Shown here in pieces: positions 14,881 through 22,683 of a stretch of 38,466 nt of DNA; within the stretch, counting starts at the first letter, position 1, and each line of letters begins with the position of its first letter. Source of the stretch: Caryophanales bacterium UBA3260 (GTDB lineage Bacteria > Bacillota_I > Bacilli_A > RF39 > UBA660); assembly GCA_002362595.1 (NCBI GenBank), contig DEUO01000057.1, positions 1-38,466 of the forward strand, given 5' to 3'. The notes beneath the pieces were generated by a model, which saw nothing but the letters and a program-made list of their open reading frames with translations, had not been told where the DNA came from and did no database searches. A program made the position numbers and the translations under genes.

Positions 14881-15219
14881 CTATTCACCGATCTTTTCTT
14901 TAATAGCTGCTAAAATTACATCTTTATTAGCTGTTTCATCTATTTGAATATCATTAGCTTTTGCATATTCAATTAATTCTGATTTGCTCATTGCAGATAA
15001 TTTTTTAGTCATTGATATTACTTGTGTATTGCTTAATTCAGTAATTATTTTATTTAATTCTTCTTCATTTTCTTTTAAAACTTCATTTTCATTTTTAATT
15101 TTGATGTTTTCAAGTTTTAAAACTTCATTTTCATTTTTAATCTCAGTAATTAAAGACAAAACTTCTTCTTCAGTATATGTTTTTACATTTTTAGGTTTAT
15201 CACCGATTATTTTTCCCAT
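14881..15219 (-). CDS. Coiled-coil protein with HeH/SAP-like C-terminus
   Basis: A 112-residue protein. A heptad-rich coiled coil (about 16-70) contains two copies of KNENEVLK. The two copies correspond to a direct DNA repeat of about 27 bases (near 15074-15101 and 15113-15141). The C-terminus (about 77-112, MSKSELIEYAKANDIQI...NKDVILAAIKE) looks like the small HeH/Rho-N type helix-extended-helix domain. Phages often carry such a domain just after the major capsid gene. The function is unknown; a capsid-decoration or connector role is inferred from place only. Confidence 0.7.
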   Translation of the reverse strand: MGKIIGDKPKNVKTYTEEEVLSLITEIKNENEVLKLENIKIKNENEVLKENEEELNKIITELSNTQVISMTKKLSAMSKSELIEYAKANDIQIDETANKDVILAAIKEKIGE

Positions 15220-15234
15220 TCAAATCAATCCTTT

Positions 15235-16251
15235 CTATTTGTGTGAAACTGCAATTCCAGCACGCTTATTAACGTATGAGTCGTTTAATCCATAAAGTCT
15301 ATAATTCATCTTGTAATCATCACCATCTTGATCCTCTTCAGGAGTAAATATTTTCATTTTAGCATGTTTTGTATATTGTAATAGTGCTGGTTTGTGGATA
15401 ATCATGAAGTTAATATCTCGACTACCTACCTTGTCGATTTCATAATAATTTGTGATGTTTGAATCTATAGGATTGTCTACCTTAATGTATTTATCGCCAC
15501 TTTTCGTAAAATATACTTTTCCATCAACAACAGAAGTATCTGTAGTTAATTTATAAGTGTCGTCTACTAATATATATCCACCAATTCTTTCTCCATCACT
15601 ATCTTTTCCACTTAAAAGTTCAATTTTAGTTTGAAATCTTTTCTTTGCTACCTTTTTGATAGACGCAAATCTCTTTAAAATATCATTATTCGTAGTTCTA
15701 GATACAAATTCTGCTAAAGATAATAAAGTTGGTGAAATTCTTAGATGTCTATCTTCTTCAGGTACTTCAGCATTATCTAACTCTACCATTGCATCTTCTA
15801 GAGCTTTTAATACTTCGTCACCTGTTTTATATTCAATACCTTCTTCAGCTACATCTGTAATATTTTCTAAAGAAGAGTATTTAGCATATCTTACTGCATC
15901 AACTTCTGGAACAACTTTTGTTCTTACAAATTCACTTGAAAGATTTGCTAAAATTACGCCTCCTGTTTCTTCATTATCTATCGTGTCAGTTCTTAATTTT
16001 CTACCACGTTCATAATTATATTTAACTGTTTCGTTTGTTAATCTAACGTCGCCATCAATATAACCACTATTACGGTCATAATCGGCTAAGCCATCCATTT
16101 CTAATATGGGTACAACAATTTCATTAGCATTTGCTCCTGCCTTTACTAAGTCGCCATCAATGTCAAAATCAGATGTTGTACTTATTTGTTGATACACCTT
16201 ATCTAATAATTCTGGTGCATTTTTTTTAAATAGTTCAATACTATTTGCCAT
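15235..16251 (-). CDS. Major capsid protein
   Basis: A 338-residue protein directly after the scaffold gene and with a strong ribosome site (GAAGGAAA). Its N-terminal half (ELFKKNAPELLDKVYQQIS, then YIDGDVRLTNETVKYNYERGRKLRTDTIDN and EVDAVRYAKYSSL) resembles major capsid proteins of Firmicutes siphoviruses with the HK97 fold. Around residues 232-275 an insertion rich in Y, T and G interrupts the fold (DDTYKLTTDTSVVDGKVYFT ... NYYEID). This inserted beta module also occurs in other phage structural proteins. The C-terminus returns to capsid-type sequence (INFMIIHKPALLQYTKH). Confidence 0.88.
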   Translation of the reverse strand: MANSIELFKKNAPELLDKVYQQISTTSDFDIDGDLVKAGANANEIVVPILEMDGLADYDRNSGYIDGDVRLTNETVKYNYERGRKLRTDTIDNEETGGVILANLSSEFVRTKVVPEVDAVRYAKYSSLENITDVAEEGIEYKTGDEVLKALEDAMVELDNAEVPEEDRHLRISPTLLSLAEFVSRTTNNDILKRFASIKKVAKKRFQTKIELLSGKDSDGERIGGYILVDDTYKLTTDTSVVDGKVYFTKSGDKYIKVDNPIDSNITNYYEIDKVGSRDINFMIIHKPALLQYTKHAKMKIFTPEEDQDGDDYKMNYRLYGLNDSYVNKRAGIAVSHK

Positions 16252-16269
16252 TTAAATTTCCTTCTTTCT

Positions 16270-16860
16270 TTATTTATTTTTTTCTTCAGATAATCCCATA
16301 GCTTTTATAATCGAGTCCATAGAATTATCACTTGTTGGAGTATTAATTTTTGCAGTAAATGTTGGATTAGCAACATCACTTAAGAATGCTCCAGCATCAT
16401 TCTTTTTCTGCTCTTCAAGCCATTCAGTTGCCCCTAAGAATTTCTTAGAAGTTTCATCATACTTGAAGTCCATTTTGTTAAATTCTGCTATAATACCAGC
16501 TTTTGCTGAGTTACTAGCAAACTTAACATCATTAAAAAAAGCATTAGTTCTCTCTTCTCTAATACTTTGTTCAGCTGCCTTCTTTTCATCTTCTTTTCTT
16601 TGAGCTTCAGCATCTTCATAATCTTTTATTTGTTTTTTTAATGCTTCCACATCTTCAGAGGTAGGCATTCCCTCTATTTGTTTCTTTAGTTCGTTTATAG
16701 TTGTTTCTTTTGTGGTTAATTCACTATTTTTAGCTGTTTCTATTTTACCTTTTTCTGTTTCAATGATTTTTCCATGTTCAGTTAAAATACCCTTTATTTC
16801 AGCTTCTGATAAATGAGCTTTACCTTCTCCAATTTCTAAACTTACTAAATAATCTCTCAT
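16270..16860 (-). CDS. Scaffold protein, GP20 type
   Basis: A 196-residue protein with a long charged coiled coil (about 30-110, rich in K, E, Q and A). A short ordered tail follows (FNDVKFASNSAKAGIIAEFN, KKFLGATEWLEEQKKNDAGAF), ending in a Ser/Asp-rich C-terminus. This is the phage minor structural GP20/scaffold pattern. It lies immediately before the major capsid gene, as expected for an internal scaffold removed after procapsid assembly. An AAGGAG ribosome site lies close to the ATG. A terminator-like RNA element precedes the gene. Confidence 0.85.
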   Translation of the reverse strand: MRDYLVSLEIGEGKAHLSEAEIKGILTEHGKIIETEKGKIETAKNSELTTKETTINELKKQIEGMPTSEDVEALKKQIKDYEDAEAQRKEDEKKAAEQSIREERTNAFFNDVKFASNSAKAGIIAEFNKMDFKYDETSKKFLGATEWLEEQKKNDAGAFLSDVANPTFTAKINTPTSDNSMDSIIKAMGLSEEKNK

Positions 16861-16913
16861 ATCTATTCTCCTTCCACTTTTTTCTAGAGGTTTAGTCCTC
16901 CAGAGATTAAATA

Positions 16914-16969
16914 TTTTTGTTTGTTTCTAGCACAAACAGGCCAAACAAAAAGCTGATATTTCTATCAAC
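16914..16969 (-). promoter_or_regulatory. Terminator with competing hairpin ahead of the scaffold gene
   Basis: On the minus strand GTTGATA-GAAA-TATCAGC (16952-16969) is followed by TTTTTGTTTG (16942-16951), a rho-independent terminator. The same T-rich tract is complementary to CAAACAAAAA further on (16914-16923). A second, mutually exclusive hairpin can therefore form. This looks like an attenuator or a tuned terminator between the MuF/accessory genes and the capsid block. Confidence 0.55.
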
Positions 16970-17041
16970 TTAATGAGTGCTATTTATAAGCACTAAAAAA
17001 GGAACAACGATGTGTTATTCCCAATTTACTACCTATAAGTT

Positions 17042-17269
17042 TTAATCTTCGTCATAATTCTCTTTTATTAATAATATTGTTCCATCTTCTATTGTACTGA
17101 TTATTTCATCTTTTGGCACATTAGTTATTCTCGATATGTTTAATATCATTTCTTCTTTCCAAAAATTTATGTTCGCAAGAAAATCATTTGGACTTTCTTG
17201 TAATGTAGTAATTACTTCTTCTTCACTCTTGGCATTTAACAATCTGTTTTCGAATTCTGTTCTATTCAT
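17042..17269 (-). CDS. Small acidic phage protein, unknown
   Basis: A 75-residue acidic protein (MNRTEFENRLLNAKSEEEVITTL...) predicted to be mostly helical, without cysteines or catalytic motifs. It has an AAGGAGATATT ribosome site. It overlaps the 3' end of the MuF-metallopeptidase gene by 8 bases. Because the MuF gene carries a toxin-like C-terminal domain, a role as its partner or immunity protein is possible. That is based on position alone. Confidence 0.65.
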   Translation of the reverse strand: MNRTEFENRLLNAKSEEEVITTLQESPNDFLANINFWKEEMILNISRITNVPKDEIISTIEDGTILLIKENYDED

Positions 17270-18959
17270 CTAATATCTCCTTTAAGTAATTATATAACTC
17301 TTTATCTATTTTTTTCAACAATTCCCTATCTTTGTAATAATATTTCATTCCTTCAGAAAAGTACTCTTTTATATATTTATAATTTGGCTTATTTTTAATA
17401 AAAGAATTCTTTTCGTAATATAGTCTTGTCTGATATTTGCTTACAAATTTAGAACAATCTTTCAGTCTATAATATTTGCCAGTACTTTTCGAATCTACTA
17501 ATTCATAATCATTAATCGTATACTTTTCAAATTTCTTTTTAAAAACATCCATGAACTTTTTTTCTTGGTATAATTTCTTTTTTCTTTCTAAAAAATGAGC
17601 TAATTCGTGATAATGAGAATATATATTTGCATCATTTTTTAAATGAATTTGATTTAAAAACGGTATATAGCAATTAACATGACTTCCATATTTTATCTTA
17701 GCTTTTTTAATTATTTCCTTAGTTTTTTTGTTATTTATACTATCTACAACATAATCATAAGCTTCTTTTCCTTTTAATCTCTCTTCTGGTTTTTTCATAA
17801 AATCAGGAATAAGATTTTCATCAAATGTTTTTTCATTATTTATGTTAGTTACATATTCTCTCGAATAATCTCTTCTTAAGTTATTATCATCTAAGAATTT
17901 ATTATATTCACTATTAACATTTTTTAGCTTATTAGAAGTGCGTTTATACTCTTCCTTATCAATTTGCTTATAAATTTCTTTTTCTCGCTTCAATTGACGT
18001 ATTTTACGTTCATAAGCACGTTGTTTATCTAATAGTTTTCTTTTTTTGGTATTCTCTTCTTCATCTATTCTCTCCGGAATAGATTCCCACTCAAAGTGTG
18101 GCCAAAAATTATGATAACAATTTATTCCTTTTAGCCCAAGCATTTCTCCATATCCAGTTTTTTCAAAGAAATTGTCATGCTTTTCATTAGAATCTTTTAT
18201 CATATATACTTTGCCTTGCCATTCGGCGTGAGCTTCGTAATCGTTTTTCATGTATGGAGTTCTAACTCTAGCTCCTTCGTGTTGATCGACGTAAACTAGA
18301 TTTGTTCCTAATTTCTTACAATTTTCTAATGTAACATCTCCTACAAGTTTATTAACTCTAGTTGTAACGTCTCTTCTGACTACTGCTTCTATAGATAATG
18401 TTCTACCATTATCATAATGAACAGTTCTAATACCTTCTTTAGCGAATTCTTTTAATGCGTTACGAATTGATTCTTGATAAGAATAAACACCACTAGCAGT
18501 CTCTACATATGCTTTATTAAGAATCTTTTTATATGCTTCATCAGTTCCTTCTAAGACTTTTGAATCTATAAGTTTCATTATGTCTTTAACGTCTTTAGCG
18601 GCATTATTCATCAAATTATTCATTGCTACACTATTGAAAATATTTAAAGGATTAGTTTCTAATAATCCTTGTTTATGATAATTTACTAATCTATCAAAGT
18701 CGTCTATATTATTTATTGTATTTGTAGGTAGTTTTTTAATGATTTGCTCTATTTCATTTTTGTGTTCTTTTAAGATAGCAAGTGTATCTTTATCAAGAAC
18801 TCCTAAATCATTAAGTTTTTCTAGATACCACTCCATACTACCTGCTACTGACGTGTAATTACTTAATTTATTTAAGATATTAGCTATAATTTCTAATTCT
18901 ATTTCGTCATATATTTCAATTAGAGGTTTTACTAATAGATCTAACTGTTCTTTATCCAT
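17262..18959 (-). CDS. MuF-type minor capsid protein fused to a HELAH metallopeptidase-like domain
   Basis: A 565-residue protein. Residues 1-300 match the phage minor capsid protein 2 / MuF head family: long helices, then VYSYQESIRNALKEFA, RRDVTTRVNKLVGDVTLENC and YVDQHEGARVRTPYMKNDYEAHAEWQGKVY (conserved centre at about 222-250), and GLKGINCYHNFWP. A charged coiled coil (about 300-360) follows. From about 390 on comes an unrelated domain with HELAH at 451-455 and KEYFSEGMKYYY at 531-542. The second motif could supply the third zinc ligand, as in ATLF-like peptidases. MuF proteins are packaged in virions and are known to carry C-terminal effector domains. The ATG overlaps the portal stop. 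Confidence 0.85.
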   Translation of the reverse strand: MDKEQLDLLVKPLIEIYDEIELEIIANILNKLSNYTSVAGSMEWYLEKLNDLGVLDKDTLAILKEHKNEIEQIIKKLPTNTINNIDDFDRLVNYHKQGLLETNPLNIFNSVAMNNLMNNAAKDVKDIMKLIDSKVLEGTDEAYKKILNKAYVETASGVYSYQESIRNALKEFAKEGIRTVHYDNGRTLSIEAVVRRDVTTRVNKLVGDVTLENCKKLGTNLVYVDQHEGARVRTPYMKNDYEAHAEWQGKVYMIKDSNEKHDNFFEKTGYGEMLGLKGINCYHNFWPHFEWESIPERIDEEENTKKRKLLDKQRAYERKIRQLKREKEIYKQIDKEEYKRTSNKLKNVNSEYNKFLDDNNLRRDYSREYVTNINNEKTFDENLIPDFMKKPEERLKGKEAYDYVVDSINNKKTKEIIKKAKIKYGSHVNCYIPFLNQIHLKNDANIYSHYHELAHFLERKKKLYQEKKFMDVFKKKFEKYTINDYELVDSKSTGKYYRLKDCSKFVSKYQTRLYYEKNSFIKNKPNYKYIKEYFSEGMKYYYKDRELLKKIDKELYNYLKEILDE

Positions 18960-20374
18960 TATTCTTCGTCAATTTCTGTTTCTTTTTCAGATTCAGTTAT
19001 CTTCCTATATTCTTTTTGACGTTTTACGTATTCTATAGCTTCTTGTTCCTTGTAACCTTTAGTATCCATCACATATTGAACATCACTCGTTATTTTATTA
19101 TTTCTTTCTATTAGTGATTGATTTCTAGCCATTTCTTTGTCAATTAAAATACTATCATCCCAATCATGTTCTACAATATAATTATTTTTAACTGGTATGT
19201 TATACAACTTACAGAGAACATATATACCATAAATTAAATCATCGAATGCATTTTGCATGGATTCTTGAATATCAGAGACTGTCACATAATAATCTTGTTT
19301 AGATGTTTTTATTTCTGTAGCAGTTTTAACCATTTCAGGTAATTTGGATAATGTTCCATAAGCTAAATGACAAGCATTTTCAGCTTGTCTTAGAAGTTCA
19401 TTTAATCCGTTGAAATATGAATTATCTCTTATTTCAGGGCTAAATATGTTATATGTTTTATCTTTTGTTTCATCAAAATCAAATTTTCTAAATAAACGTT
19501 TTTTTCTTTGAGGAATTGAAGATTTTCCTTTGGCATCAGTTAATAAAATGGATGAATCTGCATCTATAGCTAATTCTGTTCCTTCAAATTCCCACAAAGT
19601 CCTAGAATATTGTTTATCTATTTCTTTTAAAATATCTAATGCGTTGTGATAAATAGGAACACCACAAGGACTAGAATTATCTATAGTATTTACATTATTC
19701 ATGGTAGCAAATCCACCTATTAATCTATCAACGCCACTTATTTCTCCTTCTGGTTGTATATCTTTCCACTTTTCAACAGACGATAGTGGAATTGTTCTTT
19801 CAAATACTACACCATTGGTTTTACCTTTATAAGCAATGTTTCGAATTATCATTTTATCTTCTACTAATTCGTTATATTCAAGTCTTGTATAAATAGTAGA
19901 ACCATCAATTATTTGATCGATAGTTAAGCATCCTAATAAGTCTCCATCATCATTGAACTTTACTGGAATAAATTTATCACCTTGAATAACACTAATACAG
20001 ATATTTCTTCCATCGTAATATGGTTTGAAATATATTAAAGACTTACCTAACATACTCTCTACATTTTTTCTTTTATTTCGTAGAAACTTTTGATAGATTT
20101 TATTTATGTAAGGTTCACTACATTGACTCTTGTATTCAATCGTAACTGCTTTAGCTACTTTTTCACACATTGTCCTAGCAACGTGCAAAGAAGATGTATT
20201 ATCATTTATCCATGGTTCATTTTGATTAAATATTTTTGACCATTCCTGAATAGCATCTAAAATATCTTTACTTGTTTGTATATCTAAATTAAAATCTTTA
20301 GCTATTTTGTTATAATCAAACATCTTATGCCACCATCCTTTCAATTTTTCAATTATCTTCATCCTCGTCATCAT
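18959..20374 (-). CDS. Portal protein, SPP1 Gp6 family
   Basis: Up to 471 residues. The start could also be the internal MKIIEKL or MFDYNKI methionines. Family features include DIQTSKDILDAIQEWSKIFN at the start, SSLHVARTMCEKVAKAVTIEY, a NPYINKIYQKFLRN-like clip, and NVNTIDNSSPCGVPIYHNALDILKEIDKQYSRTLWEFE. A C-terminal crown region holds TATEIKTSKQDYYVTVSDIQ. Portals form the dodecameric ring at the capsid vertex through which DNA is packaged. The 5' end overlaps the terminase gene by 26 bases and the 3' end overlaps the MuF gene by one base. Confidence 0.93.
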   Translation of the reverse strand: MMTRMKIIEKLKGWWHKMFDYNKIAKDFNLDIQTSKDILDAIQEWSKIFNQNEPWINDNTSSLHVARTMCEKVAKAVTIEYKSQCSEPYINKIYQKFLRNKRKNVESMLGKSLIYFKPYYDGRNICISVIQGDKFIPVKFNDDGDLLGCLTIDQIIDGSTIYTRLEYNELVEDKMIIRNIAYKGKTNGVVFERTIPLSSVEKWKDIQPEGEISGVDRLIGGFATMNNVNTIDNSSPCGVPIYHNALDILKEIDKQYSRTLWEFEGTELAIDADSSILLTDAKGKSSIPQRKKRLFRKFDFDETKDKTYNIFSPEIRDNSYFNGLNELLRQAENACHLAYGTLSKLPEMVKTATEIKTSKQDYYVTVSDIQESMQNAFDDLIYGIYVLCKLYNIPVKNNYIVEHDWDDSILIDKEMARNQSLIERNNKITSDVQYVMDTKGYKEQEAIEYVKRQKEYRKITESEKETEIDEE

Positions 20375-21719
20375 CTCCTAGCATAGGAAGTAATCTTTTT
20401 AATATTTTCCAAATTCCCATAATCATGTATCTTAACGCATCCTGACAATGGTCATTTTTCTTTATAGGAACTTCTTTACCTTTATCCAATAAATCTGCAT
20501 CATATTCATATAAATACATTTCTGCTATTAAATGCTTTTGTTTAGGCGATATAAAAAGACGTTGATATGATAACGTCTTTTGAACTCTTGCTATTCCTAT
20601 AGGTACATCATTTTTTGCATTTTTTACATGAACATCTGAGCAAACTCTTTTTATTTCTTCACTTAAACCCTTAGCAGATGGATCTATAAAAATATACTTT
20701 AATGTTAAATTAGTTTCTTTTTCAATTTTTTCTTTAAATAATTTAAACTCCGAAGCATATTCAGAAGGACTTTTTTGTTTTCCCTCATCTCTACCTGACC
20801 AGTACCATTCATCGATACCTCTAACACATTTGTTTTTATAATCCAATCCAAATGCTTCAAATGTTGTTGCGTTCATTTGCCCATAGTCTACACTGATAAA
20901 AAATTCTTTTATTTCTTTATAGTTTTCTTCAGCACATTCTTTAACGTGAAGTTTTTCATTAAACATGTAATAAATAAGTTCATCTATACCTGTACATAAA
21001 CCTAGCCATAACCAGTTATACATTTTTTCATCTAATTTTCTTAGAATTTCAGCAGACTCTATTAATTTTCTACCTAACCAACTAGGTGGAACATCTCTAT
21101 AGTCTACATGAACACGAATGCAGTCTGGTCTTTGAATCATTTTGTTGACCCATTCCATTATTGGTGCCTTAGGATTCCTAGGAGGATTAAAATAATATTC
21201 CATTACGAACTCTTCATCATTGCCACGAATAAAAGTAGCCTCAATATTTTGTAATTCGTCTTCTCCTTCTCCTTTATCGAAGAATTCTGTTAACTCATCA
21301 AGTTGGACCAAAACGATTGGTCTATCTTCGTCAATAATACCTTTTGTGTCATCTATAGAGTCATTACCAGTAAAATAAACTGTATTACCTGTTGGTAAGT
21401 ACGTTATTTGCATTGGACTAATAGTTATTTTAAATTTTTTTCTATTCAATCCTAGACGTTTAATAGCTCTTTTATACTCATTAAATATAGTCTTCTTAAG
21501 CTTATTGTGGAATTTTCTCATTGCAATAACAGAGCCTGGTTTAGGATCTACTATTCTTAATATTCCTTTAATGGCTGCACGGCTAGATTTTGTACCAGCT
21601 CTACCACTTGTAAATATTTGATGGGTATGTAGTATATCGTTAAATGTATCGTGATATTTAGAAATAATTAAATCTTTAAGAAGTATGACTTTCTTTTTAT
21701 TTTTCTTTCGGCAAGTCAT
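20349..21719 (-). CDS. terL: Terminase large subunit
   Basis: A 456-residue packaging motor. The N-terminal ATPase domain shows Walker A TSGRAGTKSS (37-46), IAMRKFHNKLKKTIF and Walker B PIVLVQLDELTEF with D141-E142. The C-terminal RNase-H-like nuclease has FISVDYGQMNATTFEAFGLD (D278), YIFIDPSAKGLSEEI and HCQDALRYMIMGIW. These are PBSX/terminase_3-type features. It would cut concatemeric DNA and pump it into the procapsid through the portal. The gene overlaps the small subunit gene by 23 bases. The exact start is uncertain because the first residues (MTCRKKNKKK) are unusual for the family. Confidence 0.95.
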   Translation of the reverse strand: MTCRKKNKKKVILLKDLIISKYHDTFNDILHTHQIFTSGRAGTKSSRAAIKGILRIVDPKPGSVIAMRKFHNKLKKTIFNEYKRAIKRLGLNRKKFKITISPMQITYLPTGNTVYFTGNDSIDDTKGIIDEDRPIVLVQLDELTEFFDKGEGEDELQNIEATFIRGNDEEFVMEYYFNPPRNPKAPIMEWVNKMIQRPDCIRVHVDYRDVPPSWLGRKLIESAEILRKLDEKMYNWLWLGLCTGIDELIYYMFNEKLHVKECAEENYKEIKEFFISVDYGQMNATTFEAFGLDYKNKCVRGIDEWYWSGRDEGKQKSPSEYASEFKLFKEKIEKETNLTLKYIFIDPSAKGLSEEIKRVCSDVHVKNAKNDVPIGIARVQKTLSYQRLFISPKQKHLIAEMYLYEYDADLLDKGKEVPIKKNDHCQDALRYMIMGIWKILKRLLPMLGDDDEDEDN

Positions 21720-22137
21720 TTACAATTATTACTCCTTCATCTTCCTCAAGTTCTTCCGCTACTTGTTTTCTATTGTATTTTTCTGGTCGTCTATTCTTTA
21801 ACCAAAATATAGCAGCTGTCATATTAGGTGGAATATATCTTGATTCTTTAAAACCTACTACATCTCCGTCTTTTGTGACAGTTTGCTGATCATACGTTTC
21901 AACAAAACCTTTAATACTTTTAAGCACTTGAGCCTCTACTTCATAATCTATAACTTCTTTGCCTTTTTTTATGGCCTCCGAGAACTTGGGATGACTATTC
22001 ATCCATTCATAAAAGGTCGATTCAGATATTCTCATCTTTTTAGCCATTTCAAGATTGGTTAAACCATCACGAGCCCATCCTTCAAGCAAAGTTAAATTTT
22101 CAGGAGTTAACCACCTTTTCGCTTTGCTTAAGGCCAT
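21697..22137 (-). CDS. Terminase small subunit
   Basis: A 146-residue protein. An N-terminal helix-turn-helix (about 10-55: LLEGWARDGLTNLEMAKKM, ISESTFYEWMNSHPKFSEAI) is followed by a helical region (KEVIDYEVEAQVLKSI) and the RYIPPNMTAAIFWLKNRRPEKY motif seen in small terminases of Firmicutes phages. It recognises phage DNA and recruits the large subunit. It has an AGGTGA ribosome site and lies 2 bases after a 73-residue gene. The packaging site is probably in or near this gene. Confidence 0.92.
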   Translation of the reverse strand: MALSKAKRWLTPENLTLLEGWARDGLTNLEMAKKMRISESTFYEWMNSHPKFSEAIKKGKEVIDYEVEAQVLKSIKGFVETYDQQTVTKDGDVVGFKESRYIPPNMTAAIFWLKNRRPEKYNRKQVAEELEEDEGVIIVNDLPKEK

Positions 22138-22139
22138 AA

Positions 22140-22361
22140 TTACTCACCTGATTCTTTTTTGTCTTCTTTGACTATTTTAGCTATTCCTTTTTCTACTAAA
22201 TCACTTGCTCTTTTTTTAGAAACAAAATATCTATCTCCTTCAAAGAATAATTTGTTAACAAGTTTTTGCTCTTTTCCATGTCTTTTAACAATAGTTTCTT
22301 CACTAAACTTTTCTTCATCTTTAAAGGAATTAATTTGGATTTCTATTTCAACTTCTTTCAT
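22140..22361 (-). CDS. Small phage protein preceding the terminase, unknown
   Basis: A 73-residue charged protein (MKEVEIEIQINSFKDEEKFSEET...) with an AAGGAAGG ribosome site. It is the first protein gene of the late operon, 31 bases after the CCA end of the tRNA-like gene. It shows a KKRASDLVEKGIAKIVKEDKK segment, a motif also seen in small head proteins with an HeH-like turn. I cannot assign a function. Confidence 0.65.
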   Translation of the reverse strand: MKEVEIEIQINSFKDEEKFSEETIVKRHGKEQKLVNKLFFEGDRYFVSKKRASDLVEKGIAKIVKEDKKESGE

Positions 22362-22391
22362 TTATATAACCTTCCTTCATTATTTTCTAAT

Positions 22392-22465
22392 TGGTTGCAG
22401 GATATGGAATTGAACCATCTCTTTGAGATACTGAGTCTCAATATGTTACCTTACACTAACCTGCC
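22392..22465 (-). tRNA. Phage tRNA-like gene, anticodon CAG, initiator-like acceptor end
   Basis: A 74-nt cloverleaf with encoded CCA. The acceptor 5' strand GGCAGGT faces 3' strand TCCTGCA: 1:72 is G-A (unpaired), 2-6 pair fully (G2:C71, C3:G70), and 7:66 is T-T. U8 and A9 are in place. The D arm is GTGT/ACAT with AAGGTA. The anticodon arm TTGAGA-CTCAGTA-TCTCAA has 6 bp with CAG in the middle. The variable loop is only three bases. The T arm has TTCAATT, then A73. True tRNA-Leu has a long variable arm, so this is not a normal tRNA-Leu(CAG). The loop CTCAGTA differs little from the initiator loop CTCATAA. Against an initiator: no three G:C pairs in the anticodon stem, T37, and T11:A24. Confidence 0.7.
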
Positions 22466-22611
22466 ATACTAAAAGCAATTAGCTTTAATCCTTGGAACAA
22501 TAAATTAAAATCCGGACTAATCCATTTTTAAAAAATACCTTTTAAATTTTTATAATCTAAATTAAAAATAACTCAGAAAAATTTAAATGATGTATTCTCT
22601 CGTTTGCGCAC

Positions 22612-22627
22612 TTGTATGATCATACAA
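22612..22627. promoter_or_regulatory. Perfect 16-bp palindrome upstream of the late operon
   Basis: TTGTATGATCATACAA is a perfect inverted repeat. It lies in the 320-base region between the 22684-22875 gene and the terminase genes, about 147 bases upstream of the tRNA-like gene. A dimeric regulator site is likely. I see no other copy in the window, and no clear -35/-10 pair attached to it. Confidence 0.4.
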
Positions 22628-22683
22628 AGATAATAATCATTGTTCGAAGGGTTAAAACCAATTGCTCAATCATTTTATTTTAA

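Noticed and set aside
15385..15405. Another DnaA-box match (TGTGGATAA) in the capsid gene
   Set aside because: Single copy inside conserved coding sequence; likely chance in AT-rich DNA.
16978..16999. AGTGCT/AGCACT hairpin as a terminator
   Set aside because: No T run follows it on either strand; the A run lies on the wrong side.
22392..22465. Calling this an ordinary phage tRNA-Leu(CAG)
   Set aside because: Bacterial tRNA-Leu is class II with a long variable arm; here the variable loop is three bases and 1:72 is unpaired.
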